A stretch of 64,000 nt of DNA. Origin: JAWOLE01 sp963815655. Its GTDB lineage: Bacteria > Acidobacteriota > Thermoanaerobaculia > UBA5066 > Gp7-AA6. This document shows, in pieces, positions 31,555 through 39,956 of the stretch (positions are counted from its first letter, which is position 1; each line of letters starts with the position of its first letter). Below the pieces are notes generated by a model. The model was not told the DNA's origin. It worked only from the letters and a program-made list of their open reading frames with translations, and searched no databases. The position numbers were made by a program, and so were the translations under genes. The DNA is taken from contig CAWFHK010000001.1 of the NCBI GenBank assembly GCA_963815655.1, forward strand, positions 3,224,001 to 3,288,000. Reading direction: 5' to 3'.

Positions 31555-32069
31555 TCGCGGCACGACTCCTGGTTGTGCTGTCGTTCGGATTGATCGCGAA
31601 GGGGGCGCCGATGGCGATTCACATCGAGAGTTCCGCGTTCTCCGAGGGGGGGAAGATCCCCGGCCAGTACACGTGCGACGGCAAAGACATCTCCCCGCCT
31701 CTCTCCTGGAGCGGGATCCCGGAAGGGGCGAAGACTCTCGCCCTGATCTGCGACGATCCCGACGCGTCGAAGACATGGGTCCACTGGGTGATCTTCAATC
31801 TCCCCGCGAGGACGAATGGATTGCCCGAGGCGGTGCCGGCTCGCGGGAACGTCCTCGGGGGAGGCACTCAGGGGACCAACGACTTTCGGAAAGTCGGCTA
31901 CGGTGGGCCCTGCCCTCCGAGCGGGACCCATCGCTACATGTTCAAGCTCTATGTGCTCGACGCGGAGATCCAGCTCTCCTCGGGCGGGACCAAGGCGGAC
32001 GTCGAGCGCGCCATGAAAGGGCACGTCCTCGCCCAGGCGACCCTGATGGGCAAGTACTCCCGAAGTTAG
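31551..32069 (+). CDS. YbhB/YbcL family PEBP-like protein
   Basis: 172 residues. The phosphatidylethanolamine-binding-protein fold is clear: IPGQYTCDGKDISPPLSWSG, LALICDDPDASKTWVHWVIF (D-P-D and H of the ligand pocket), GPCPPSGTHRYMFKLYVLD. GTG 31551 gives an N-terminal hydrophobic segment (ARLLVVLSFGLIAKGAP) that could be a signal peptide; ATG 31611 would give the bare domain. Function of bacterial members is poorly known. Four-base overlap with the small upstream gene. Confidence 0.88.
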   Translation: MIAARLLVVLSFGLIAKGAPMAIHIESSAFSEGGKIPGQYTCDGKDISPPLSWSGIPEGAKTLALICDDPDASKTWVHWVIFNLPARTNGLPEAVPARGNVLGGGTQGTNDFRKVGYGGPCPPSGTHRYMFKLYVLDAEIQLSSGGTKADVERAMKGHVLAQATLMGKYSRS

Positions 32070-32073
32070 TCCT

Positions 32074-32826
32074 CTGCGCGACACGTTCCGGAGGCTCGAA
32101 AGAGAAGTCGTCGCCTGCCGGCGCTGCCCGCGGCTGGTGAACTGGAGGGAGCTTTCCGCCCAGGATCCGCCCCGGCGCTTCCGCGGCGAGACCTACTGGG
32201 CGAGGCCACTCCCCGCTTTCGGCGATACGCGGGCGCGCATCCTCGTCGTGGGCCTGGCGCCGGCGGCCCACGGGGGCAACCGTACGGGACGGGTCTTCAC
32301 GGGAGACGAGTCGGGCAATTTTCTCTTCCGGGCAATGTACGAGGCGGGCCTCGCAAACCAGCCCGAGTCGCGCCGGCAGGGCGACGGGCTGAAGCTCTCC
32401 GGAGCGCTCGTGTCGGCCGCCGTCCGATGCGCGCCGCCCGGCAACCGGCCTCTCCCGCGGGAGCTCGACAACTGCCGCGAATACCTGGCGCGGGAGCTGT
32501 CGCTTCTTCCGCGCCCGTCGGTGATCGTCGCGCTCGGGGCGCTCGCATTCGGCGCCTGTCTGAAGGTCCTCGGGCTGGCCGGGTGCGCGCTGCCGCGGCC
32601 TCGCCCGCGCTTCGCGCACGGCGCCGTGTTCCGGATCGGAGGCCATGTGCTCGTGGCTTCCTATCACCCGAGCCAGCAGAATACCTTCACCGGGAAGCTG
32701 ACTCGTACGATGTTGCGGAAGGTCTTTCGCCGCGCCGTGCGCGAGGCGAAGCGGTTTCAGGTTTCAAGTTTCAGGAGCCGCGTCCGAAACGAGACTGAAA
32801 CCTGGAACCTGAAACCTATTTCTTGA
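32074..32826 (+). CDS. family 4/5 uracil-DNA glycosylase with iron-sulfur cysteines
   Basis: About 250 residues. The first canonical start is GTG 32137, but the frame upstream encodes VVACRRCPRLV, the N-terminal Cys pair that binds the 4Fe-4S cluster in family 4 and 5 glycosylases. It is matched by the second pair in RCAPPGNRPLPRELDNC. A CTG at 32074, four bases after the previous stop, is therefore taken as the probable start by translational coupling. Motif A is GLAPAAHGGNRTGRVFTGD, UdgB-like, and motif B ASYHPSQQNTF. Removes uracil and related lesions from DNA. The last 24 residues are translated from a repeat array. Confidence 0.85.
   Translation: MRDTFRRLEREVVACRRCPRLVNWRELSAQDPPRRFRGETYWARPLPAFGDTRARILVVGLAPAAHGGNRTGRVFTGDESGNFLFRAMYEAGLANQPESRRQGDGLKLSGALVSAAVRCAPPGNRPLPRELDNCREYLARELSLLPRPSVIVALGALAFGACLKVLGLAGCALPRPRPRFAHGAVFRIGGHVLVASYHPSQQNTFTGKLTRTMLRKVFRRAVREAKRFQVSSFRSRVRNETETWNLKPIS
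32753..32814. repeat. 7-bp repeat words in inverted orientation (hairpin between convergent genes)
   Basis: GGTTTCA, GGTTTCA and AGTTTCA (32753-32773) face ACTGAAA, CCTGGAA and CCTGAAA (32794-32814), so the two mini-arrays form an inverted repeat with a 20-base loop. It lies between the ends of the converging glycosylase and zinc-ribbon genes and could terminate both. It shares its unit with 31323-31343. Confidence 0.8.
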
Positions 32827-33250
32827 ACAGTCTGTCGAACGCGGCGCGGGCGTCCTCGGGGGTGTTCAGCGCCTTCGTTCCCGCGAGATCGAAGGACTTC
32901 GCGGGCGCATAGAAGCGGCAGGTGTTGCGCACGTTCTTGTCGGGAATGCGCGCGGGAATCGGCTGGGTGCACTCGAAACGGGCAGAGGTGTCGAAGTGCG
33001 CGCACTGGCGGCAGGCGTGCAGGTCGGATCCGCAGCGCACGCACGTGGAATCCGTGCGGATGCCCTCCAGGTCCCGCCGTTTCTCGCCGCAGGCCCGGCA
33101 GGCGAAGACGACGGCCTTCTCCGTGTCGGCTCCGCGGCCGCGGGGACCCTCGTCGCGCGACGGGCGGGGCCCCGAAGGCCGGCGGCCAGACGAGGAGCCG
33201 CGCTCGGAGTCCATGTAGCCTCGATGCCTGTACTTGCGATCGTCGTCCAT
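32816..33250 (-). CDS. zinc-ribbon protein of unknown function
   Basis: 144 residues. The first 45 are a charged, disordered tail (KYRHRGYMDSERGSSSGRRP). Then come closely spaced Cys pairs, FACRACGEKR, STCVRCGSDL and ACRQCAHFD, plus single Cys in FECTQP and NTCRFYAP, enough for two zinc sites. The C-terminus FDRLFKK is amphipathic. It has no enzymatic motif; RNA/DNA or protein contact is a guess. ATG 33250 is three bases from a heptamer array. Convergent with the UDG gene. Confidence 0.75.
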   Translation of the reverse strand: MDDDRKYRHRGYMDSERGSSSGRRPSGPRPSRDEGPRGRGADTEKAVVFACRACGEKRRDLEGIRTDSTCVRCGSDLHACRQCAHFDTSARFECTQPIPARIPDKNVRNTCRFYAPAKSFDLAGTKALNTPEDARAAFDRLFKK

Positions 33251-33253
33251 CGG

Positions 33254-33344
33254 GTGGTGAGTCGTGAGTTATGAGTTATGAGTTATGGGTAATGAGTTAT
33301 GGGTTATGAGCAGGAAGCAACCCGCCCCATCTTAGCTCATAACC
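33254..33344. repeat. 7-bp tandem repeat array, unit GAGTTAT, with hairpin
   Basis: Eight consecutive heptamers (GTGGTGA, GTCGTGA, GTTATGA twice, GTTATGG, GTAATGA, GTTATGG, GTTATGA) fill 33254-33309. GGTTATGAGC at 33302-33311 pairs with GCTCATAACC at 33335-33344, just before the stop of the M23 gene. This AT-rich block contrasts with its surroundings. Confidence 0.85.
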
Positions 33345-33348
33345 TCCT

Positions 33349-34095
33349 CTATCGGGCTCCGAGGAGAAAGGGATAGGGGTTGACCGGGGTTCCGATCCAC
33401 CACTGCTTTCCCGGCCCGAGCTTGAGAATCGCGAAATGGAGGTGCGGCGCCTCCGCCGGTGCGTCGCCCGTGAAGCCGACGTACCCCAGACGATCGCCCC
33501 GGCGCACGAGCTGCTTCTCCTTGACCCCCTCCGCGTAGCGATCCAGATGAGCGTACGTGTAGCAGTAGCCGCGATCACTGTCGAACTCGTAGACCGTCAG
33601 GCCCTCCCGCTCGCTGGTCAGGAGCTTTTCGATCCAGCCGTCCACGGCGGCAACGACCACCGTACCGCGCGGCGCCGAGATGTCGATCGCTTCGTGGCGT
33701 CCAGCCGCGCCGCGCGCTTCCCCGAAACTGTCGCGAAGATCGGCCGCGCGGGCCCCCTCGACCGGCATGACGAGCGGTTCCCGGCCGAGCGTGAATCCGG
33801 CCAGGGGTGTGAACCCCACGGGCGGCGGCGTAACGTCCGAAACGGCGAGGAGCTTCCCCGAGGTCGCCGTCGCTTCCGGCGGGCTCGCGACGGGAGACGG
33901 AGTCTCCGCAGGCGAAGCCACTCGCGGCGCAGCCTCGCCGCTGCCCGAAGCGAGGTCGGCCGTGGTGCGCGCCAGCGGATGGCCGGGAGTGAGGCCGCCG
34001 GTCCTCCAGAGGAAGTAATAGAGCGCCAGGGCTCCGGCGAGGAGCCCGAGCAGGAAGACCCCGAGCAGCCTTCCGCGGGGAGTCTCAGCCGTCAT
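33349..34095 (-). CDS. membrane-anchored M23 (LytM-type) peptidase
   Basis: About 248 residues from ATG 34095 (34134 is an alternative). One N-terminal membrane anchor (LLGVFLLGLLAGALALYYFL), a Pro/Ala-rich linker, and a C-terminal peptidase M23 domain: GRHEAIDISAPRGTVVVAAV with the H-x3-D zinc motif, CYTYAHLDRYAEG, and H-x-H in APHLHFAI. All zinc ligands are present, so it may cleave peptidoglycan cross-links in the periplasm rather than being an EnvC-like inactive activator. Same strand as, and just downstream of, a sortase gene. Confidence 0.92.
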   Translation of the reverse strand: MTAETPRGRLLGVFLLGLLAGALALYYFLWRTGGLTPGHPLARTTADLASGSGEAAPRVASPAETPSPVASPPEATATSGKLLAVSDVTPPPVGFTPLAGFTLGREPLVMPVEGARAADLRDSFGEARGAAGRHEAIDISAPRGTVVVAAVDGWIEKLLTSEREGLTVYEFDSDRGYCYTYAHLDRYAEGVKEKQLVRRGDRLGYVGFTGDAPAEAPHLHFAILKLGPGKQWWIGTPVNPYPFLLGAR

Positions 34096-34221
34096 GATCC
34101 CTGCTCGAGTCGCCCGGTTTTCGACCGCGGTCATTCGTCAAACTCCGCTCCGGCAAGTCGCAAGCCTACTCCGCCGACCGCACGGCGTCTCCTCTTCGTG
34201 AAGAGGCCGGGCAACCAAAAT

Positions 34222-34920
34222 TCAGCCGCCGGCTCTCGGAATCGCCGACGGCGGGCGCGCCGGCTGGGAAACCGGCTCGGCGACAACCACGAGCCGCTCC
34301 GGCGCGGCCCCGACCCAATTGAACGGGTAGCAGGTGATCAGGGTCAGGCGGGGCTTCGCCGTGGCCTGGAGGACCCGCACGGCGTCGGGCTTTACGATCT
34401 CGCGAGAGACGACGCGGTAGGAGATCGTCCCGGACGGAGTCTCGAGCTCGATGCGATGCCCCTTGCGAAGCCAACCGAGGTGGCGGAAGTGGGAGTCCCG
34501 GTGCGCGGTGATCACGCAGTTGCCGCGCGAGGTCTCCTCCCCGGGCAGCTCCGAGCCCGGCACGTGGCCGGGTCCCTTCTCCAGAATCGCCTGGTCGGCG
34601 CCGCCGAAGACGACGTAGTCCATCCCGGCCGCGGGGATGCGCAGCCGCGCGATCGGCTTCCCGTACGGGTAGGGGGGCTCCGCGGCGGCCGGAGTCGGGA
34701 GCGCGGAAGCGATACCCGGGTTCTCCTTCGGTGTGGCCTGCGCCGCGGTGGCCGCGGCGGTGGCCGCGGCGCCGGAAGGGATTGCCGCGATTGACCTCTC
34801 CCAGTCTCGCCGGCCCGCGAGCTGGGCCAGGTGCCCGCGGACGTAGTGCCGGGCGGCAATCCCGAGGAGGACGGCTCCAGCGAGCAGCAGCACCGGAGAC
34901 AGGAAGCGCCGGACGCTCAT
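34222..34920 (-). CDS. class D/E-like sortase
   Basis: About 232 residues with an N-terminal membrane anchor (FLSPVLLLAGAVLLGIA), a low-complexity linker and a sortase barrel. The catalytic His is in NCVITAHRDSHFRHLG, the Cys in LTLITCYPFNWVGAAPERLV (TLxTC), followed by the essential Arg. ATG 34920 has GGAGAGG upstream. Sortases in Gram-negative bacteria are often paired with one substrate; no LPxTG-type sorting signal is visible in any protein of the window. It is followed by the M23 peptidase gene, so cell-wall attachment is plausible. Confidence 0.92.
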   Translation of the reverse strand: MSVRRFLSPVLLLAGAVLLGIAARHYVRGHLAQLAGRRDWERSIAAIPSGAAATAAATAAQATPKENPGIASALPTPAAAEPPYPYGKPIARLRIPAAGMDYVVFGGADQAILEKGPGHVPGSELPGEETSRGNCVITAHRDSHFRHLGWLRKGHRIELETPSGTISYRVVSREIVKPDAVRVLQATAKPRLTLITCYPFNWVGAAPERLVVVAEPVSQPARPPSAIPRAGG

Positions 34921-35007
34921 CACATCCTCTCCAAGCAAGATCCGGTGCGGGATTAATCCCGGTGAGGTCTCGTCCCGAAGCGCGCAACCCGGTTTAACAT
35001 TGGCCCC

Positions 35008-35484
35008 ATGGAGACGCGCGAGCGAGCGTTGAAGCTCTGGCAGGAGGGGACCGACCGGCTCCTCGCGGGAGACCTCGAGGAGGCCATCTCTCTTTTCACG
35101 CGCTCACTCGAGGTCAGGCCCACGGCGGAGGCCTATACGTTCCGCGGCTGGGCCTACTCCTTCGCCGGCCGCCTGGAGGACGCGATCGAGGAGTGCCGCA
35201 AGGCGATCGCGACGGATCCGTCCTTCGGCAACCCGTACAACGACATCGGCTGCTACCTGATGGAGCAGGGCAGGGCCGAGGACGCCGTGCCCTGGTTCGA
35301 ACAGGCCAAGCGCGCGCCCCGCTACGAGCCGCGCCACTTCCCGTACCTGAACCTCGGCCGGCTGCGGGCGGCGCGCGGAGAGTTCGCCGAGGCGATCCTG
35401 GAGTTCGAAGGCGCCCTCGCCGAGGCTCCGGAAGATCCCATCGCCCGTCAATTCCTCGAGACACTCAAGTACAAGGTGAACTAG
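35008..35484 (+). CDS. tetratricopeptide-repeat protein
   Basis: A 158-residue cytosolic protein built of about four TPR units (LEEAISLFTRSLEVRPTAEA, LEDAIEECRKAIATDPSFGN, AEDAVPWFEQAKRAPRYEP, FAEAILEFEGALAEAPEDP) with the usual Gly/Ala and Pro positions. Protein-protein interaction; the partner is unknown. ATG 35008, divergent from the sortase gene. Confidence 0.88.
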   Translation: METRERALKLWQEGTDRLLAGDLEEAISLFTRSLEVRPTAEAYTFRGWAYSFAGRLEDAIEECRKAIATDPSFGNPYNDIGCYLMEQGRAEDAVPWFEQAKRAPRYEPRHFPYLNLGRLRAARGEFAEAILEFEGALAEAPEDPIARQFLETLKYKVN

Positions 35485-35494
35485 GAGAGTATTT

Positions 35495-35564
35495 GTGATT
35501 GGTGATTGGTGATTGGTGATTGGTGATTGGTGATTGGTGATTGGTGATTGGTGATTGGTGATTG
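35495..35564. repeat. perfect 7-bp tandem repeat array, ten copies of GTGATTG
   Basis: Ten exact copies of GTGATTG with no substitution, ten bases after the TPR gene stop. It is the longest and least decayed of the short-period arrays in the window, so probably the youngest and a likely variable-number locus. Confidence 0.97.
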
Positions 35565-35651
35565 GGAGACGGCCCTCCGAAACCACCCGAGGAATTCTCT
35601 CCCGCTTCGAGACGTTTCTTTGATTCCGGGTTTCTCCAAAGGAGTGAGCGA

Positions 35652-36365
35652 ATGAACCGATTCGACATGACGCCCGCCTCCGCTTTTCAGCCGGCGCCCC
35701 TGACGGCCGAGAAGGTGACCTCCTTCCTGCGTTCGGTCTATGGCTGGATGTTCGTGGGCCTGGGGATCACGGCCGCCGTGGCGCTTTCGGTCGCGTCTTC
35801 TCCGGCGCTTCTGCAGGCGATCTTCGCCAACCGGCTTCTTTTCTTCGGGATGATCATCGCCGAGCTCGGCCTCGTCTTCTTCCTGTCGGCGCGGGTTCAG
35901 AAGATCGCGCCCGCGACGGCGTCGGCTCTCTTCATCGTCTACTCGGCCTTGAACGGCGCGACGCTCTCCTTCATCTTCCTGGCCTATACGGGCGCATCGA
36001 TCGCCTCGACGTTCGTCATCACGGCGGGCATGTTCGGGGCGCTGGCGCTGTATGGCTCGACGACGAAGAGAAGCCTCGCGGGGGTCGGCCACTTCGTTTG
36101 GATGGGGCTCATCGGGCTCTTCCTGGCGATGGCGGTTGGTTTCTTCTGGCACTCGAGCGGACTGCAGTTCGTCATCTCGGTCGTCGGCGTCATCGTGTTC
36201 ACCGGCCTGACGGCCTGGGACGCCCAGCGGCTGAAGATGATGGCGGCCGCGCTCCCGGAAGGGGGCACCGGTTCCTACGCCGTCGTCGGCGCCCTCTCCC
36301 TGTACCTCGACTTCATCAACCTCTTCCTCTTCATGCTGCGCTTCCTGGGCGGCCGGAGGGACTAA
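35652..36365 (+). CDS. Bax inhibitor-1/YccA family membrane protein
   Basis: 237 residues with seven transmembrane helices. Family features: the N-terminal FLRSVYGWMFVGLGITAAVA, FIVYSALNGATLSFIFLAYT, and the C-terminal FTGLTAWDAQRLKMMAAALP with LYLDFINLFLFMLRFLGGRRD, which holds the Asp pair of the pH-sensing calcium-leak mechanism in structurally studied members. ATG 35652 is behind GGAGTGAGCG. Physiological role in bacteria is uncertain (stress, membrane quality control). Confidence 0.93.
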   Translation: MNRFDMTPASAFQPAPLTAEKVTSFLRSVYGWMFVGLGITAAVALSVASSPALLQAIFANRLLFFGMIIAELGLVFFLSARVQKIAPATASALFIVYSALNGATLSFIFLAYTGASIASTFVITAGMFGALALYGSTTKRSLAGVGHFVWMGLIGLFLAMAVGFFWHSSGLQFVISVVGVIVFTGLTAWDAQRLKMMAAALPEGGTGSYAVVGALSLYLDFINLFLFMLRFLGGRRD

Positions 36366-36371
36366 CCCCGG

Positions 36372-38324
36372 TCACTCGTTAGGCCCGGCCCCCACGAGCG
36401 GCAGGCGCCCCACGCCGGCATCGGCGGCGGCGCGGGGAAGCGACTCGTCCTCGGCGGGCTTCTCGGTCTCTCCCGGGTTGCGGAAGATGTTCGCTTCGAC
36501 GCCGTACTGGCGGTTGTAGAGATCGGCGTAGCGTCCGCCGTGCGCGAGGAGGTCCTCGTGGCGGCCGCGCTCGATGATCCGGCCGTCTTCCAGGACGAGG
36601 ATCGTATCGGCCCGGCGGATCGTCGAGAGGCGGTGGGCGATGACGAACGTCGTGCGGCCCTTCATCAGCTCGGAGAGGCCCTGCTGGATCGCCGCCTCGT
36701 TCTCGCTGTCGAGGGACGAGGTCGCCTCGTCCAGGATCAGGATCCGCGGGTCCGCGAGAATCGCCCGCGCGATCGCGACGCGCTGGCGCTCCCCGCCGGA
36801 GAGCTTGACGCCGCGCTCGCCGACGACCGTGTCGTATTTCTCGGGCAGCTTCGCGACGAAATCGTCGCTGCGGGAGATCCTCGCGGCGCGCAGGACCTCC
36901 TCGTCGGAGGCCTCCGGGCGCGCGAAGGCGATGTTCTCCAGGACCGTGCCGTCGAAGAGGAAGTTGTCCTGGAGCACCACGCCGAGCTGTGACCGGTAGT
37001 CGGAGAGGCGAACGCCGGCGAGATCCTTTCCGTCCACGAGGATCGTCCCCGAGGAAGGCCTGTAGAAGGCGGCCACGAGGCCGATCAGCGTGCTCTTCCC
37101 GGAGCCGGAGGGCCCGACGAGCGCCGTCGAGGTGCCGGGCTTCGCGGTGAAGGAGATGCCGTGGAGCACGGGAACGCCCGGCTTGTATTCGAAGGTCACG
37201 TCCCTGAACTCGACCTGCCCCTCGATGGGCGGGAGAGTCGCGCGCGTCTCGTCGCCGGCGTCTTCGGTCAGCTCGTTGCGGATCTCCCGGATCCGCTCGA
37301 GGCCCGCGAAGGCCTCGGTGATCTGGCTCCCGATCGAGACGATCTGCACGACCGGGCCGACGAGCATCGCAAGAAGCGCCGTGAACTGGAAGAGAGCGCC
37401 CATCGTCATGCGCCCGGCCAGCACGTCGTTGGACCCGACCCAGAGGATCGAGACGGAGATCGCTCCGAAGAGGAGCGTCGAGAAGGCCGTCACGGCGGAG
37501 AAGCCCGTCATCGTCTTCGCCACGTTGCGGAAGAGCCGGTGGACCCCCTTGGAGAAGACGAGCGCCTCCCGCCGCTCGGCCCGGTACGCCTTGACGACGC
37601 GCACCCCGGCGAAGGACTCCGTCAGGCGGCCGGAGACCTCGGCGTTGATCCTGGAGCGCTGCCGGAAGAGGGGGCGCAGGGTCTTGAAGGCGTAGAGAAG
37701 GACGAAGCCGAAGAGGGAGAGGATCGACAGGGCGATTGCCGTCAGCTTGAAGTTGAGCGCGAGCAGGATGACGAGCGCGATCGCGGCCGTGAGGAGGCCT
37801 CCGACGACCTCCACCAGGCCGGTCCCGACGAGGTTGCGGATCCCCTCGGCGTCCGTCATGACGCGCGAGAGGAGCGATCCGACCTTGGTCTGATCGAAGT
37901 AGGAGACGGAGAGCCGGCCGACGTGCCTCTGCACGCGGCGGCGCATTTCCGTGATCGAGCGCTGGGCGGCCTTTCCGAGGACCTGGGACAGGGCGTACGA
38001 CGTGACCGCCTGAAGCAGCGTCGCGCCCGACGCGGCCAGGACGAGAGTGGGGAGGAGCTCTCGCCGCCCCTTTCCGAGGACCTCGTCCAGAAGGTACCTC
38101 GGCATGAATGGGATGACAAACCCGGCCAGCCGGTTGATGAAGAGAATCGCCAGGCCCAGGCCGAGCCGCCCCCTGCGGGCCGCCACGAGCTCGCCGGCGT
38201 CGCGCAGGATCGTGCGCAGGGGAGGGGTCTTCTTCTTCTTTTCGTCTTCGCCGCGGCCGCGGCGACCCTCTCCCTTGGGAAGCCGGGACGTCACGCTCCC
38301 GCCGAAGAGGCCCGTCCTTGGCAT
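36372..38324 (-). CDS. ABC exporter, fused permease and ATPase
   Basis: About 650 residues, MsbA/multidrug type. Six transmembrane helices in residues 50-330, then a nucleotide-binding domain: Walker A GPSGSGKSTL, Q-loop LGVVLQDNFLF, signature KLSGGERQRVAIARA, Walker B ILILDEATSSLDSENE with the catalytic Glu, and switch His IAHRLST. Functions as a homodimer in the inner membrane; the substrate may be a lipid or hydrophobic compound. ATG 38324 is behind GAGAGGGATAG. Divergent from an ArsR-like regulator that may control it. Confidence 0.94.
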   Translation of the reverse strand: MPRTGLFGGSVTSRLPKGEGRRGRGEDEKKKKTPPLRTILRDAGELVAARRGRLGLGLAILFINRLAGFVIPFMPRYLLDEVLGKGRRELLPTLVLAASGATLLQAVTSYALSQVLGKAAQRSITEMRRRVQRHVGRLSVSYFDQTKVGSLLSRVMTDAEGIRNLVGTGLVEVVGGLLTAAIALVILLALNFKLTAIALSILSLFGFVLLYAFKTLRPLFRQRSRINAEVSGRLTESFAGVRVVKAYRAERREALVFSKGVHRLFRNVAKTMTGFSAVTAFSTLLFGAISVSILWVGSNDVLAGRMTMGALFQFTALLAMLVGPVVQIVSIGSQITEAFAGLERIREIRNELTEDAGDETRATLPPIEGQVEFRDVTFEYKPGVPVLHGISFTAKPGTSTALVGPSGSGKSTLIGLVAAFYRPSSGTILVDGKDLAGVRLSDYRSQLGVVLQDNFLFDGTVLENIAFARPEASDEEVLRAARISRSDDFVAKLPEKYDTVVGERGVKLSGGERQRVAIARAILADPRILILDEATSSLDSENEAAIQQGLSELMKGRTTFVIAHRLSTIRRADTILVLEDGRIIERGRHEDLLAHGGRYADLYNRQYGVEANIFRNPGETEKPAEDESLPRAAADAGVGRLPLVGAGPNE

Positions 38325-38446
38325 CTCTATCCCTCTCTTCGTTGGCCCTGCCGGGCGAGGCCGGGCCATTTCCTTCGGCCTGTCATGAGCTTGCGCAACA
38401 GGCGCCGTCTCCGTGGCATTTCGCCCTTGGCCCGCGGGATCTCATA

Positions 38447-38483
38447 TTGACAAATATATTTTTCAAGAAATACTATTTTGTCA
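38447..38483 (+). promoter_or_regulatory. promoter and operator of the ArsR-like regulator
   Basis: TTGACA (38447-38452) and TACTAT (38471-38476), 18 bp apart, lie in an island of AT-rich sequence. TGACAAAT and ATTTTGTCA form an inverted repeat (38448-38483) framing the promoter, suggesting autoregulation. It lies in the divergent region with the ABC exporter gene. Confidence 0.7.
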
Positions 38484-39100
38484 TGGACTCCGCTGACGAA
38501 ATCCACTGCATCACCGAACGCGCGCGCGCGGCCGAGGTCCTGCAGCCCTTGCGCCTGGAGATCCTGCGACTGACGCGCGAGCCCGCCTCGGCCTCCGAAA
38601 TCTCTCAGCAACTCGGCCTTTCGCGCCAGAGAGTCAATTACCACGTACGCGTGCTGGCCCGGAGCGGGTTCTTGAGGCGTTCCGGACGGCGGCGCCGCCG
38701 CAACATGATCGAGCAGCGCTATGTCGCCTCTGCCCCGGCGTTTCTCCTGTCGCCAGAGCTCCTCGGGGACGTCGGCGCCGACTGGCGGAGGGTCGAGGAT
38801 GCCGCGAGCGCCGGCTATCTGATGGCGCTCAATTGCCAGATGGGCTCCGATCTCGTCCGCGTTTGGCGCGAATCGGGGAGAACCGCGAAGCCGGCCTCGG
38901 CCCTGGCGCTCAAGTCCCAGTTCCGCTTTGAAACCTCCGAGCAGAGGGAGCGATTCGAGCGGGCTCTCCAGGATGCCGTCGTCCGCGTCGTCACCGACTA
39001 CACCTCTCCCAACCTGAAGCCGGACGGCTCGCCCGCGCCCGGCACCCCCTACCGGCTTGTCCTCGGCTGCTATCCGTACGTACCGCGGGAGAGCACCTGA
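38483..39100 (+). CDS. ArsR-type winged-helix regulator
   Basis: 205 residues. N-terminal winged helix-turn-helix: AEVLQPLRLEILRLTREPAS, ASEISQQLGLSRQRVNYHVR (recognition helix) and LARSGFLRRSGRRRRRNMIE. The C-terminal part has no metal-binding Cys set; it resembles the larger ArsR/HTH_20 regulators with an effector-like domain. Start ATG 38483, within the operator. Divergent orientation makes the ABC exporter the obvious target. Confidence 0.88.
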   Translation: MDSADEIHCITERARAAEVLQPLRLEILRLTREPASASEISQQLGLSRQRVNYHVRVLARSGFLRRSGRRRRRNMIEQRYVASAPAFLLSPELLGDVGADWRRVEDAASAGYLMALNCQMGSDLVRVWRESGRTAKPASALALKSQFRFETSEQRERFERALQDAVVRVVTDYTSPNLKPDGSPAPGTPYRLVLGCYPYVPREST

Positions 39101-39133
39101 CAGACGGGGCCTCTCCCTCGCCGGAAGCTCGAC

Positions 39134-39886
39134 TCAGACGCTCCGCTCGGCGAGGACGATCAGGCGCGAGGAGCCGAGGCGGAACGGCTCGCCGGAGAGC
39201 GAGCCGAAGAGTTCGATCCGCGCAAAACCGGCGCGCTCGAGGATCGAGGCGATCTCCCGGCAGGTGTAGACGCGGTGCCGCGCCAGGCGGACCTCGGTCT
39301 GATCGCCCCGCGAGACGGTGTATCGGTTCTCGACCCACCCGGTCTCGGGGACGTATCGGTTCTCGGCGGCGAACCGGATGTCTCCCGCCTCCATTTCGTA
39401 GCGGTCGCGAAACTGGGGCAGGATGGCCTCGGCCGCCTTCACGGCGTCGATGACGAAACGCGCGCCGGGCTTCAAGGCGCGGGCGACCGCTTCGACGAAC
39501 TCCCGGTCGCCGGCGTCTCCAAGGTAGCCGAAGCTCGAGCCGCCGCAGAAGGCGCCGTCGAAGTCCTCGCGCCAGGGAAGGTCGCGCATGTCTGACCGCC
39601 GCCACTCGACCTCGAGGTCGAGCGACACGGCGCCCTCGCGGGCCGCGCCGAGGAAATCCTCGGAGATGTCCACGCCCGTGAGGCGGTAGCCGCGCCGGGC
39701 AAGCTCGAGCGCCAGCCGGCCGTCTCCGCACGGCACGTCGAGGAGCCGGGCGCCCGGCCGGACGCCCAGCAGCTTCTCGAAGAAGCCCGCCTCGGCCCGT
39801 GTGGCCTCGGGCGGCATGACCCTTCGCCAGAAGTCCACGATCAGGCCGGTGAAGAAAGTCTCCCACCAGTTTGGATTTGCGTTCAC
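39134..39886 (-). CDS. SAM-dependent methyltransferase
   Basis: 250 residues, class I Rossmann fold. Motif I LLDVPCGDGRLALELARRG, motif II acidic YRLTGVDISEDFL, then SDMRDLPWREDFDGAFCGG with FGYLGDAGDREFV as post-motif region. The C-terminal beta part (YEMEAGDIRFAAENRYVPET) is substrate specific. GTG 39886 is behind AGAGGAGAACCTCC. Substrate unknown. Confidence 0.9.
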   Translation of the reverse strand: MNANPNWWETFFTGLIVDFWRRVMPPEATRAEAGFFEKLLGVRPGARLLDVPCGDGRLALELARRGYRLTGVDISEDFLGAAREGAVSLDLEVEWRRSDMRDLPWREDFDGAFCGGSSFGYLGDAGDREFVEAVARALKPGARFVIDAVKAAEAILPQFRDRYEMEAGDIRFAAENRYVPETGWVENRYTVSRGDQTEVRLARHRVYTCREIASILERAGFARIELFGSLSGEPFRLGSSRLIVLAERSV

Positions 39887-39956
39887 GGAGGTTCTCCTCT
39901 CTTGACGGCCGTTTTTGGCCGCGTGTGGTTCTCTGTCCTCCCGAGCGAAGCTCTTC

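Noticed and set aside
35495..35564. Possible CRISPR array
   Set aside because: Units are 7 bp in direct contact, without spacers; no cas gene in the window. The same applies to the 12-bp coding repeats.
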